Shown: positions 10,441 to 19,014, numbered from the stretch's first letter. The stretch: 64,000 nt of DNA from Saccharococcus thermophilus (GCF_011761475.1 NZ_JAASRS010000001.1:1612001-1676000); one strand, 5' to 3'. Program-made: numbers and translations. Notes: generated from the sequence alone by a model not told the origin.

Positions 10441-10640
10441 CTCGGCACGTTTTAGCGCACAAAAAAGTTTGGCTTTCTACCCCTTCGTGTAGGCGCTCAC
10501 TCTTGTTCCGCTAGACTTTCATGGACAAATACCTTGTTGGTGCTTCACGTCCTGCGGCCCGATTCAAAGGCGGTTCCGCTTCATTCCGATGACTTCATCC
10601 ACGAGATGAAGCTACCAATGAACCGTATTTCTGATAAAAG
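10441..10640. other. Structured, non-coding stretch between spoIVA and hbs; origin unknown
   Basis: This part of the 495-base gap between spoIVA and hbs does not look like ordinary AT-rich spacer. It is locally GC-rich and contains a perfect 7-bp hairpin (CTTCATC, loop CACGA, GATGAAG) at about 10593-10611 and a possible GGCGGTTCCGC/GCGGAACCGCC self-complementary region nearby. No family-like open frame was found on either strand. Such compact structured DNA resembles the non-coding ends of IS605-type or intron elements, but no element was identified. It could also be a leader or small RNA. Confidence 0.35.
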
Positions 10641-10721
10641 ATTATCATATGCATCATAGGTTATCAAGATAAAATCCTTATTTTGCAAGGAGTTCTGTTC
10701 ATTTGCAAGGGGTATCGGCAT

Positions 10722-10749
10722 AAAAAAAGACTCCAAACATGGAGTCTTC
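10722..10749 (-). terminator. Terminator of spoIVA
   Basis: AAGACTCC and GGAGTCTT form an 8-bp stem with a 6-base loop, followed on the minus strand by seven T residues. It begins right at the spoIVA stop codon. Confidence 0.9.
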
Positions 10750-12228
10750 TTACAAAATAATGGCAATTAATCCACCGGAGCCTTCGTTAATGATGCGCTC
10801 TAGCGTTTCTTTTAGTTTATAGCGAGCATTTTCCGGCATCAGCGCTAGTTTTGCCTGAATTCCTTCGCGGACAATCGAGCTGAGTGAACGTCCGAAAATA
10901 TCGGAATTCCAAATCGAGAGAGGGTCATCCTCAAAATCTTGCATTAAATAGCGGACGAGTTCTTCGCTTTGTTTTTCTGTGCCGATGATTGGAGCAAATT
11001 CCGATTCGACATCTACTTTGATCATATGAATCGACGGAGCTACCGCTTTTAAGCGGACACCGAAGCGGGAGCCTTGGCGGATGATTTCCGGTTCATCCAA
11101 GCTCATATCGGAAAGCGCCGGCGCTGCGATGCCGTAACCAGTTTGTTTCACCATTTTTAACGCATCGGCAATTTGATCGTATTCCGCTTTCGCGTGGGCA
11201 AAATCCTGCATGAGCTGCAATAAATGATCTTTTCCGCGAATTTCCACGCCGACAATTTCTTTTAAAATTTGATCATACAATTCATCCGGCGCGTATAAAT
11301 CGATTTCGGCAATTCCCTGCCCCATTTCAATGCCAGCCAGGCTCGCTTTTTCAATAAAATCATATTCGCTAAATTGCTGTACGACTCTGTCGACATCGCG
11401 CAATCGTTTAATATCTTTTACCGTATCGCGAACGGCTTCTTGATAGCTTTCGCGAAGCCAATGGTCTTCGCGAAGCACCATGACCCAGCTCGGTAAATTC
11501 ACATTCACTTCTAATACCGGAAATTCATATAATGCTTCACGGAGCACGCTATACACATCAGATTCTCTCATGCTTTCTACGCTGATGGCTAGCACCGGAA
11601 TATCGTATTTTTCCGCGAGCTCGCGACGGAGCGCTTCTGTTTCCGGATGATGTGGGCGCACCGTATTAATAATCATAATAAACGGTTTGCCGACTTCTTT
11701 TAATTCATTAATGACGCGCTCCTCGGCTTCGACATAATCATGGCGCGGAATCTCGCCGATCGAGCCGTCCGTCGTAATGACCACACCGATCGTCGAATGT
11801 TCTTGAATGACTTTTCTTGTACCGATTTCCGCCGCTTCTTGGAATGGAATCGGCTCCTCGTACCATGGCGTATGAATCATGCGCGGGCCGTTTTCATCTT
11901 CATATCCTTTCGCGCCAGGGACGGCATAGCCAACGCAGTCAACAAGGCGGATATTTACCTCCAATCCTTCGTCAACTTTTACCGTAACTGCTTGGTTTGG
12001 CACAAATTTCGGCTCTGTCGTCATAATCGTTTTCCCGGCAGCACTTTGTGGCAATTCATCTTGGGTGCGTGCTTTATCCGCTTCATTTTTAATATTTGGA
12101 ATGACGACAAGTTCCATAAACCTTTTTATAAAAGTCGATTTACCGGTTCGTACCGCACCGACTACTCCTAAATAAATATCGCCACCTGTTCGCTCGGCGA
12201 TATCTTTAAAAATATCGACTTTTTCCAA
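10750..12228 (-). CDS. spoIVA: Stage IV sporulation protein A (coat basement-layer ATPase)
   Basis: ATP-hydrolysing protein that polymerises on the outer forespore membrane to form the platform for the spore coat and helps cortex assembly. Made in the mother cell. The 492-residue sequence has a Walker A GAVRTGKST near residue 24, DCVGY as Walker B-like element, and the conserved C-terminus ending GGLIAIIL, which is needed for targeting. Length equals the B. subtilis protein. A SigE-type promoter precedes it. Confidence 0.98.
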   Translation of the reverse strand: MEKVDIFKDIAERTGGDIYLGVVGAVRTGKSTFIKRFMELVVIPNIKNEADKARTQDELPQSAAGKTIMTTEPKFVPNQAVTVKVDEGLEVNIRLVDCVGYAVPGAKGYEDENGPRMIHTPWYEEPIPFQEAAEIGTRKVIQEHSTIGVVITTDGSIGEIPRHDYVEAEERVINELKEVGKPFIMIINTVRPHHPETEALRRELAEKYDIPVLAISVESMRESDVYSVLREALYEFPVLEVNVNLPSWVMVLREDHWLRESYQEAVRDTVKDIKRLRDVDRVVQQFSEYDFIEKASLAGIEMGQGIAEIDLYAPDELYDQILKEIVGVEIRGKDHLLQLMQDFAHAKAEYDQIADALKMVKQTGYGIAAPALSDMSLDEPEIIRQGSRFGVRLKAVAPSIHMIKVDVESEFAPIIGTEKQSEELVRYLMQDFEDDPLSIWNSDIFGRSLSSIVREGIQAKLALMPENARYKLKETLERIINEGSGGLIAIIL

Positions 12229-12280
12229 ATGACTCCCCTCCAGTCTTTTGGGTCGTTATCATGAACAACCAAATTTTTGC

Positions 12281-12307
12281 TAGTATGGTAGGACACTATA
12301 TGAATAT
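12281..12307 (-). promoter_or_regulatory. SigE-type promoter of spoIVA
   Basis: ATATT (12307-12303) and CATACTA (12287-12281) are separated by 15 bases, close to the mother-cell sigma-E consensus. It lies about 55 bases upstream of spoIVA, whose known expression is mother-cell specific. Confidence 0.75.
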
Positions 12308-12342
12308 GATGTTGTCCTATTCATTTATGACTAAAAGTGATA

Positions 12343-12383
12343 TAAAAAATCCCTTCTCTAGAATGTATTGTTCTAGAGAAGGG
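12343..12383 (-). terminator. Terminator of yphF
   Basis: A perfect 13-bp stem (CCCTTCTCTAGAA and its complement) with a 7-base loop is followed on the minus strand by ATTTTTTATA, just after the yphF stop. Confidence 0.93.
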
Positions 12384-12391
12384 TTCATGAC

Positions 12392-13114
12392 TCATTTCGT
12401 TAAAAAAATTGGTTCGTTTGTTTTGGCGTCAACCGTATATGGAAGGGAGTATGCGGGCACGAATAACGAATGCTTCACCAATATGTCGCGAATATCCTCG
12501 CCCGGGCGATAGTGATGTTTCTCTTTTTTTAACGCGTTATATAAATCGATGCGATAATCGATATAAACTTCCCCGCTCCCATCGATGACAAACGGCAAAT
12601 TGTTTCCCGAAAACGGGCTGACCGCATACGGCGGCGATTTATAACCAAGCTTTTTATAATCTAGCGTAAACACTCCCGGTGCGATCATTTCCTTAAACGG
12701 CGGATAGTGATGATCGTCTTGGTACATTTGCAAGCGCAATTTTAGATCGCGAATCCGTTCGGCCAGGCGCAAATCAAGCAATTTCACGGTTGGGTTCTTT
12801 TCCGCATCGACAATGACATATTGGAAGACGCCGCCGCTTTCATAGGCATTTCCCGGCGGTTCCTGCATGTAACGCGGAATTAATCGATTAAAATCAATCG
12901 GATATTTCTCGTAAATTGGCGTTTTCATGTCGCGCGTTTTAATTGGCAAAAGCCCGCCCGTTGCTTTACGATACTGGTTTACTGCTGATTGTACCGCCGC
13001 AACCTGGTCTTCATACGGAATTTGATTTTGTTTTAGACGCTCTTGTGGGTATAAACAGCCGGAAAGGGATAGTACAATCAAACATGAGGCAATACAGCGA
13101 ATGATCCATCTCAT
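12392..13114 (-). CDS. yphF: YphF-like lipoprotein of unknown function
   Basis: A 240-residue predicted lipoprotein: the first 20 residues form a hydrophobic signal ending LSLSGC with cysteine at residue 20, followed by a soluble domain rich in prolines and tyrosines with a YPPF segment and a repeated P-F/S-NN pattern. Function is unknown. It occupies the yphF position between yphE and spoIVA. The ATG at 13114 lies 10 bases after AAAGGA; a longer frame would bury the signal peptide. Confidence 0.85.
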   Translation of the reverse strand: MRWIIRCIASCLIVLSLSGCLYPQERLKQNQIPYEDQVAAVQSAVNQYRKATGGLLPIKTRDMKTPIYEKYPIDFNRLIPRYMQEPPGNAYESGGVFQYVIVDAEKNPTVKLLDLRLAERIRDLKLRLQMYQDDHHYPPFKEMIAPGVFTLDYKKLGYKSPPYAVSPFSGNNLPFVIDGSGEVYIDYRIDLYNALKKEKHHYRPGEDIRDILVKHSLFVPAYSLPYTVDAKTNEPIFLTK

Positions 13115-13141
13115 TTGTGATCCATCCTTTAACTGCAATGG

Positions 13142-13345
13142 TTATTTTGGTGTAGGGCCGCTAAAAACAACAAAAATAATAATAATTCCTGCCAAAATCA
13201 TCAAAACATAAGCGATGAAAGCCAAAATAAAACGGATGATCTTATTTTTCGCCTTATACCGGCTAATGTAAATGGAAGCGACGGAAATAAACATAAATAC
13301 CATCGATGTAATGGCAATCCACATTTTTGCTAAGCCAGGTGACAT
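13142..13345 (-). CDS. yphE: YphE-like small membrane protein (DUF2768)
   Basis: A 67-residue protein with two hydrophobic segments (about residues 8-26 and 38-60) separated by a basic loop, SRYKAKNK. Function unknown. Size and its position between gpsA and yphF match B. subtilis YphE. Confidence 0.85.
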   Translation of the reverse strand: MSPGLAKMWIAITSMVFMFISVASIYISRYKAKNKIIRFILAFIAYVLMILAGIIIIFVVFSGPTPK

Positions 13346-13422
13346 CGCTTTTCCTCCTTTTTCGACACTAATTATAACAGCAAATGCATTTCATTGCACC
13401 TAAGGTTGTCTTCTCCGCCACG

Positions 13423-13463
13423 CAAAAAAAGCTGAAGTAAAGCGGGGCTTTCTTTACTTCAGC
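13423..13463 (-). terminator. Terminator after gpsA
   Basis: A perfect 12-bp stem (GCTGAAGTAAAG and complement) is followed by seven T residues on the minus strand, about 100 bases after the gpsA stop. Confidence 0.9.
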
Positions 13464-13565
13464 GTAACCATAAATACCCTTTATCCGGAAGCTCAAGGTC
13501 TATAATTGTTCGTGATATTGTATGCAGTGCGCGAACAACTTGTATCATCGAATTGCCTATTTTCT

Positions 13566-14609
13566 TTATTTTTCCTGTTTCGGTTCCAGCAAAATATTCA
13601 TTAAATCATCCAGCTCTTGCGTCTTTCCGCGCGACATTAACGAATCCACTGCGTCTTTTGGATCTTTTCCGTCAAATAGCACTTCATAAAGCACTTCCGT
13701 AATCGGCATTTTTACCCCGAGCTTTTTCGCCAGCTGATAGGCTGCTTTCGTCGTTCTAACCCCTTCTACAACCATTCCCATACTTTCTAGCACTTCATCA
13801 AGCTTTTTCCCTTTTCCTAGCAAATGCCCGGCACGCCAGTTGCGCGAATGAACGCTTGTGCAGGTGACAATTAAGTCGCCGACGCCTGTTAATCCGGCAA
13901 ATGTCAGCGGATTGGCGCCGAGCGTGCAGCCTAAGCGGGCAATTTCGGCCAGTCCTCTTGTAATAAGGGCCGCTTTTGCATTATCCCCATATCCTAATCC
14001 ATCCGTAATGCCGGCTGCCAGCGCAATAATATTTTTCAGCGCTCCGCCTAGTTCAACCCCAATTAAATCAGGGTTCGTATAAACCCGAAAGTATTGATGG
14101 TTCATAAACAAATCTTGAATTCGTTTCGCCGCCTCCAGGTTTTTCGCAGAAACGGTTACGGTCGTCGGATGGCGCAGGCTTACTTCTTCAGCATGGCTCG
14201 GTCCGGATAAAACGACAACATCTTTTAAGAGCCCGCCCAGTTCTTCTTCGACAATTTCGGAAACGCGCTTATGCGTATCCGGTTCAATTCCTTTACTGAC
14301 TGAGACGATCGTAATCGCTTCATGAATACAATCGCGCACTTTTCGCAACACTTCGCGGATCGCCTTTGTCGGCACAGCCAGCACCACTGTTTGAATATGG
14401 TCTAACGCCTGGCAAAGATCAGCATACCCAACGATTCCTTCCGGCAGTTGAATGCCTGGCAAATATTTTTCATTCGTTCGTTTTTGATTTATTTCTTCGA
14501 TTTGTTCTGCACGGTGTCCCCAAAGCCGCACTTGATGCCCATTATCAGCGAGAACAAGAGCAAGCGCTGTCCCCCAGCTTCCCGCTCCTAACACTGCAAT
14601 TTGTTCCAC
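13566..14609 (-). CDS. gpsA: Glycerol-3-phosphate dehydrogenase [NAD(P)+]
   Basis: Reduces dihydroxyacetone phosphate to sn-glycerol 3-phosphate for phospholipids. The 347 residues start with a Rossmann motif, [10 protein letters not shown], and contain the catalytic [13 protein letters not shown] region and [10 protein letters not shown]. The start is a GTG at 14609, 12 bases after AAAGGAAG. Follows der as in B. subtilis; the gap between them holds a modular repeat. Confidence 0.97.
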   Translation of the reverse strand: MEQIAVLGAGSWGTALALVLADNGHQVRLWGHRAEQIEEINQKRTNEKYLPGIQLPEGIVGYADLCQALDHIQTVVLAVPTKAIREVLRKVRDCIHEAITIVSVSKGIEPDTHKRVSEIVEEELGGLLKDVVVLSGPSHAEEVSLRHPTTVTVSAKNLEAAKRIQDLFMNHQYFRVYTNPDLIGVELGGALKNIIALAAGITDGLGYGDNAKAALITRGLAEIARLGCTLGANPLTFAGLTGVGDLIVTCTSVHSRNWRAGHLLGKGKKLDEVLESMGMVVEGVRTTKAAYQLAKKLGVKMPITEVLYEVLFDGKDPKDAVDSLMSRGKTQELDDLMNILLEPKQEK

Positions 14610-14639
14610 CGTTTCTCACTTCCTTTTATCCAATGATCT

Positions 14640-14822
14640 GTCGTCTATCGCGCCGCCTCCGCTTTTCGGACTGTCTAGCTTCGGCGCCCTCCGCTTTTCT
14701 TATTTGTCTAGCTCCGGGCGCCATCGGCTCGCGACGCTTCGGCCCCGCTGCTGCGGCGACAGCCTCCTCGCGGGTCCTCCAGCGCGTGTCGCCGATGAGC
14801 AGGCGCCCTCCGCTTTTCTTAT
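14640..14822. repeat. Modular interspersed repeat between der and gpsA
   Basis: The minus strand carries three copies of a module reading AAGAAAAGCGGAGG(GCGCC) or close to it, ending near 14820, 14702 and 14667, two copies of GAGCTAGACA/GAAGCTAGACA, and one CGACACGCGCTGGAGGAC. The same modules recur at 18457-18740 beside ypzI. One copy overlaps the last codon of der. No open frame of recognisable family lies inside. Confidence 0.75.
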
Positions 14823-16129
14823 TTCCTTGGTCTGGCGATGATTTTGATCGGCGTCCCTTCAAAACCGAATGCGTCGCGGATGCGGTTTTCTAAAAAGCGT
14901 TCGTAGGAGAAATGCATCAGTTCCGGATCGTTGACAAAAACGACAAACGTTGGCGGTTTTACAGCTACTTGCGTCATGTAATAAATTTTTAAGCGCCGCC
15001 CGTTATGCGTTGGAGTTGGATTCATCGCCACGGCATCCATAATCACTTCGTTCAGCACGTTTGTTTGCACGCGCAGCGCGTGATTTTCGCTTACCATGCG
15101 GACAAGCGGCAACAGTTTATGCAACCGCTGCTTTGTTTTGGCCGAAACGAAAAGGATCGGGGCATAGTCCAAAAACGGAAAGTGGTCACGGATTTTCCGT
15201 TCAAATTCAATCAACGTTTTGTCATCTTTTTCAATGGCGTCCCATTTATTGACGACAATAATGACACCGCGTCCTGCTTCATGAGCGTATCCGGCAATCT
15301 TTTTATCTTGCTCGATAATGCCTTCTTCCGCGTTTAAGACGACAAGAACGACATCCGAACGTTCAATCGCTTTCAGCGCGCGCAACACACTGTATTTTTC
15401 GGTGCTTTCATAAATTTTCCCTCTTTTTCTCATTCCTGCTGTGTCAATAATAACATATTCTTGTCCTTCGCGCACAAATGTTGTGTCGACAGCATCTCTT
15501 GTCGTCCCCGCAATATCGCTGACAATAACGCGCTCTTCCCCTAAAATCGCGTTAACAAGCGACGATTTCCCGACGTTCGGTCTCCCAATTAAACAAAACT
15601 TGATCACGTCTTCTTCATATTCTTCTTGGCTTCGTTTCGGAAAATGGCGGACGACTGCGTCCAATAAATCGCCAAGCCCTGTTCCGTGCGAGCCGGAAAT
15701 CGGATATGGGTCGCCAAACCCGAGCACATAAAAATCGTAAATCAAATCGCGCATTTCCGGGTTATCAATTTTATTGACGGCAAGAACGACTGGCTTGTTC
15801 GAACGATGCAAAATTTTCGCCACTTCTTCATCCGCTGCCGTTACGCCGTCGCGGCCGTTTGTCATAAAAATAATGACATCCGCTTCATCGATCGCAATTT
15901 CCGCCTGTTGGCGAATTTGCACTAAAAGCGGCTCATCGCCAATATCGATTCCGCCTGTATCAATTAAATAAAATTGATGGTTCAGCCATTCTGCACTGCT
16001 GTAAATTCTGTCGCGAGTTACCCCGGGCACATCCTCGACGATGGAAATACGTTCACCGACAATGCGGTTAAAAATCGTTGATTTTCCGACATTCGGACGG
16101 CCAACAATGGCCACGACTGGATTGGTCAT
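14819..16129 (-). CDS. der: Ribosome-associated GTPase Der (EngA)
   Basis: Essential GTPase for assembly of the large ribosomal subunit. The 436-residue protein has two GTPase domains in tandem: first P-loop GRPNVGKST with DTGG and NKID, second GRPNVGKSS with DTAGMRKRG and NKWD, then a C-terminal KH-like domain. Normal length. The stop codon lies inside a repeat module. Confidence 0.98.
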   Translation of the reverse strand: MTNPVVAIVGRPNVGKSTIFNRIVGERISIVEDVPGVTRDRIYSSAEWLNHQFYLIDTGGIDIGDEPLLVQIRQQAEIAIDEADVIIFMTNGRDGVTAADEEVAKILHRSNKPVVLAVNKIDNPEMRDLIYDFYVLGFGDPYPISGSHGTGLGDLLDAVVRHFPKRSQEEYEEDVIKFCLIGRPNVGKSSLVNAILGEERVIVSDIAGTTRDAVDTTFVREGQEYVIIDTAGMRKRGKIYESTEKYSVLRALKAIERSDVVLVVLNAEEGIIEQDKKIAGYAHEAGRGVIIVVNKWDAIEKDDKTLIEFERKIRDHFPFLDYAPILFVSAKTKQRLHKLLPLVRMVSENHALRVQTNVLNEVIMDAVAMNPTPTHNGRRLKIYYMTQVAVKPPTFVVFVNDPELMHFSYERFLENRIRDAFGFEGTPIKIIARPRK

Positions 16130-16161
16130 GCTATCACCCTTTCTTTACGAATCGCGACGGT

Positions 16162-16185
16162 AAAAAACGCCCTTTTCCAAAGGGC
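16162..16185 (-). terminator. Terminator after yphA
   Basis: GCCCTTT and AAAGGGC form a 7-bp stem with a 3-base loop followed by GTTTTTT on the minus strand. It lies between yphA and der. Confidence 0.75.
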
Positions 16186-16648
16186 ATGGCTACAACTGTT
16201 TTATTTTATCAAAAACACCATTGGTCAACAATAAGCTATATTTATGGCTGTCTTGTTCCCTTTATTTGTTTTTTGCTATCGACATACACCGGAATCTGTT
16301 CGAAAAGCGCCCAAATCAATATGCAGGAAGCACTGACGGACATGGTGTCTAAAAAAGAAAAAGAGCCAATGATAGATGACAATGATATTTTTTGAGAAAT
16401 AATGGAATATAACATCTCTCCTTGGCAGCCGCCAATAACTAAACATAGTAAACGTGAACGAATATTTTCGTAAAATAAAAAGCATAGGATGACTAACACC
16501 ATTGCCAGCATCCATGTGCGATCCATCCATATCCACACCGGATCAAAGAGAACGAGCAATTGAAAAGATGTGTAGGCAAAGGCAATGGTTAGAGAGGCGA
16601 TCACCATATATAAAAGCTGCCAGCGAGTTTGTTTTGCGACAAAATAAC

Positions 16649-16655
16649 AAGATAA
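16649..16655. repeat. Target-site duplication, copy 1 (TTATCTT)
   Basis: Seven bases (AAGATAA on the plus strand) directly outside the CTGTAG terminus of the insertion sequence, repeated in the same orientation at 18019-18025. Confidence 0.88.
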
Positions 16656-18018
16656 CTGTAGTTGAGCAATTTTCATTACAATAATTACCATGTAAAAAGA
16701 GACAAACGGAGTACCCCTTATGCCACATGAAGCTGTTTTTTAACGACATCAATGGGAATATCTTGTTTGGCTGCATCGTAAATAAACTCCACGAGGCTAT
16801 GTCCTTTCTTCTTTCGAAGGAAGTCAAGCCCGGTAGAGAAATCGCTGTTGGATTCGACCATACTGTACACATAAGCGAGTTGCACCAAGATCCAATACCG
16901 TTTCACCGCCCGACGTTGACGAACGCGGTACCCATCGAGCTTCAGCTGGTCTTTCGCTTGTCGAAAAAAGCATTCGATCGACCAACGCTGGGCATAGTAG
17001 CGCAAGATCTCTTCATCGCTTAGCTCCCGGTCGGTGCTCAAGACGCAGTGAAGATGTTCAGGTGTCATCGGCTGATCGGCTTTCCAAGCCAACAACACAA
17101 CGGCATCATCGAGACCTTTCAGCGCTCCCTCGTAGCGATACACGCGATAACGCTCTTCTCCCACCGTGACGAGATGGGTGTCTTCCGGTTCGATGTAGCG
17201 TGCAAACTGCTTGGCTTGGATCGCAATGCCTTTTGGATAGAGAACCCGATTCGTCTTGAGCATCGCAATGACGTGGAATCCTTTTTTCAGGCAGGCTTCC
17301 ACGAGTGTTTTCGATGGGTACCAAGAATCCATCAGCACATAAACAGAACCGTGCACATCCAAAGAAGAAAGCATCTCGATGGCCCATTGACCCTTGCTTT
17401 TCCCATCCGCCTTGTCGTAGAGGCGAAACGCAAAGGGAAAGGCTTGCGTCATCGTATGAACCATGAGCCAGACGAGAGAGTGTCCCCAAATCGACTTTTT
17501 GTCCGCGTGAGAATAATGCCAATTACACCCTTCAATAGCGTGTTTCGCCTGTGACGAAGGCTTCGTTTTTCGGCAGATCGTATCATCGATCGAAACAAAA
17601 ATGGGGTGATTCTCTCGCTTGGCCGTTCGTTCCACATGACGAAGCATCCACTGCTGGAGTTTGCGAAGCAAGATTTCTTCATCCCAAGGGCTTTTCGTGA
17701 AAAAATGGCTCAGTGTCGTTCGATGGTTGGGATGAAAGCTCTCGTGATGCAGATCGGTCAAGGTTCCCGCAAATCCTTTCGTTGTCAGCGCATCGATAAT
17801 ATGAATGAGATGCTTCATGACCGGCTTAGAGAAATAAAGGGCCAGCCCCAACATTGCGAAAAACTTGTCGATTCCTTGGTGATGTGGTAGTCTATTCATG
17901 AGACATGAACCTCCTTGAGAATGGTTTGGTGACACATCTATTCTAATCAAGGAATCGGGTTCATGTCTCCTTTTTTGTATGGATGTAAATTTATGTTAGT
18001 GAATTTGCTCATCTACAG
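16656..18018 (-). mobile_element. Complete insertion sequence with IS4/IS701-type transposase
   Basis: A 1363-base element with imperfect terminal inverted repeats: both ends begin CTGTAG, then TTGAGCAATTTTCA on one side and ATGAGCAAATTCA on the other, and the resemblance continues further inward to a shared GAGACA. It carries one intact transposase gene and is flanked by a 7-base direct repeat. It sits in yphA. Confidence 0.92.
16718..17899 (-). CDS. DDE transposase, IS4/IS701 group
   Basis: A 393-residue transposase that cuts and joins the element ends. The DDE triad can be seen: first aspartate in FVSIDDTICRK, second in LMDSWYPSK, and the glutamate in the YREK signature (Y-x2-R-x3-E-x6-K, in YAQRWSIECFFRQAK). 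The frame looks intact, so the element may be active. The start at 17899 (MNRLPHHQGIDK) follows AAGGAGG by ten bases. The split between IS4 and IS701 families cannot be settled by eye; Geobacillus copies of this type are usually called IS701. Confidence 0.9.
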   Translation of the reverse strand: MNRLPHHQGIDKFFAMLGLALYFSKPVMKHLIHIIDALTTKGFAGTLTDLHHESFHPNHRTTLSHFFTKSPWDEEILLRKLQQWMLRHVERTAKRENHPIFVSIDDTICRKTKPSSQAKHAIEGCNWHYSHADKKSIWGHSLVWLMVHTMTQAFPFAFRLYDKADGKSKGQWAIEMLSSLDVHGSVYVLMDSWYPSKTLVEACLKKGFHVIAMLKTNRVLYPKGIAIQAKQFARYIEPEDTHLVTVGEERYRVYRYEGALKGLDDAVVLLAWKADQPMTPEHLHCVLSTDRELSDEEILRYYAQRWSIECFFRQAKDQLKLDGYRVRQRRAVKRYWILVQLAYVYSMVESNSDFSTGLDFLRKKKGHSLVEFIYDAAKQDIPIDVVKKQLHVA

Positions 18019-18025
18019 AAGATAA
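18019..18025. repeat. Target-site duplication, copy 2 (TTATCTT)
   Basis: Direct repeat of 16649-16655 on the other side of the insertion sequence. Removing the element and one copy restores the yphA frame. Confidence 0.88.
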
Positions 18026-18259
18026 GAAAAAAAGAAAGAAAAAAGAAAGCGTTATGCGAAACCCATCTATATATAACGATATAGATGAAAGAATAATCGT
18101 AATCAATGACGCCGCTGCCAGCATTGTCCGCCAAGCGCTTTTTTTCATAAAGAAAGTCGCTATAATCCATATTATCCAAAAAAAAGAATAAAAATAAATA
18201 CCTTCCATATTTCCACCCCTTATGATTTCATTATTTCATCTTTTGTGAATATTCATTCG

Positions 18260-18290
18260 TGCATAAGAAAAATAAAAAATAGTTATAGTA
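18260..18290 (+). promoter_or_regulatory. Possible SigG-type promoter of ypzI
   Basis: TGCATA (18260-18265) and TATAGTA (18284-18290) are 18 bases apart, similar to the forespore sigma-G pattern, 33 bases upstream of the ypzI start. By-eye match only. Confidence 0.45.
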
Positions 18291-18323
18291 AAGAATGACA
18301 TAGAAGAAAGGAGCAAAAACAAA

Positions 18324-18458
18324 ATGGGCAAAGACCGACAAGAAAAAAAGTTAAAACAATCACACCGCGTCGAATCTGACCGTGATCAATCTCTCGAATA
18401 CAAAGGCGCGACGAGACTGGAAGACTCAGAAGCAGCGAGAAAACGAAACCAGCACTAA
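18324..18458 (+). CDS. ypzI: YpzI family small protein
   Basis: A 44-residue, very hydrophilic protein beginning MGKDRQEKKLKQS and rich in lysine, arginine, glutamate and aspartate. It matches the size and start of B. subtilis YpzI, which lies in the same place near yphA. Function unknown. AAAGGAG lies ten bases before the ATG. A SigG-like promoter upstream would suit expression in the forespore. Confidence 0.85.
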   Translation: MGKDRQEKKLKQSHRVESDRDQSLEYKGATRLEDSEAARKRNQH

Positions 18459-18740
18459 GAAAAGCGGAGGCGGCCCAATTTCGCCTAAAGGCGGCCCGCG
18501 TCCTGCGGGCAACGGCGAAATGTCGCCATCCTGGCTCCCCCGAAGCGAAATGTTCTTCGCCCACGGAAGTGCTTGCACTTCAAGGGCGAAGGTTATTTTG
18601 CACAAGGGAGCTAGCCGCCGAAGCTAGACAAAAAAGAAAAGCGGAGGGCGCCGCAATTTCGCCTAAGGGCAGCCCACGTCCTGTGAGCAACGGCGAAATG
18701 TCGCCATCCCGGCTCCGCGACACGCGCTGGAGGACTTGGA
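18457..18740. repeat. Two tandem copies of the modular interspersed repeat
   Basis: Copy A (18457 to about 18540) and copy B (18634 to about 18740) each begin AAGAAAAGCGGAGG and continue through AATTTCGCCTAA, a CGTCCTG block, and CGGCGAAATGTCGCCATCC. Copy B adds CGACACGCGCTGGAGGAC, also found at 14640-14822. The spacer has AAGCTAGACA as in the other locus. The CGGCGAAATGTCGCC core can fold back on itself. This fills the 328-base gap between ypzI and gerXD; no gene is seen. Confidence 0.75.
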
Positions 18741-18750
18741 AAGATGGAAT

Positions 18751-18794
18751 CAAAAAAGCTGACTCAATGGTTGTAAATTGAGTCAGCTATTTTT
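18751..18794 (-). terminator. Terminator of the ger operon
   Basis: A perfect 12-bp stem (AGCTGACTCAAT and complement, 8-base loop) with T residues after both arms; it overlaps the last codons of gerXD and may also serve ypzI from the other side. Confidence 0.88.
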
Positions 18795-19014
18795 CAAGCA
18801 TTCGTCCGAGAGGTTTATACAGGTAGTCGATCATCTGCGTCGGGCCCGGAAGATCAGGATTCCATATTAACACCATCGCAAGAATCGTTCCCAAGCTTAA
18901 CAGCACAATAAAAGCAACTTTTTCTTTTTTCTGCGTCCGGTTGATTCGCGGCCACTCGTATAGAAAGATAAACGTAACCAGAACAAGAGTGCCCAGTATA
19001 AAAACAGCCTTCAT
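18787..19014 (-). CDS. Small two-helix membrane protein of the ger operon (D-subunit type)
   Basis: A 75-residue protein with two hydrophobic segments (about residues 3-20 and 33-50) joined by a basic loop, RINRTQKKEK. It starts within the stop of the preceding gerXC frame (TAATG), so it is translated with the receptor. Small two-helix D proteins are known beside several Bacillus ger operons and can modulate receptor activity. Assignment rests on topology and position. Confidence 0.7.
   Translation of the reverse strand: MKAVFILGTLVLVTFIFLYEWPRINRTQKKEKVAFIVLLSLGTILAMVLIWNPDLPGPTQMIDYLYKPLGRMLEK

Larger units (their letters stand above)
16242..18208 (-). pseudogene. yphA: yphA, integral membrane protein gene split by an insertion sequence
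   Basis: Two pieces of one membrane protein flank the insertion sequence: the N-terminal 63 codons (18208 to 18019, two hydrophobic segments) and the C-terminal 135 codons (ending 16242). Removing the element together with one copy of the 7-base repeat TTATCTT joins the pieces in frame through FFLS-CYFVAKQ, giving 198 residues, which is the size of B. subtilis YphA. The position next to der agrees. The interrupted N-terminal frame would end a few codons into the element (VDEQIH). Function of YphA is unknown. Confidence 0.9.
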
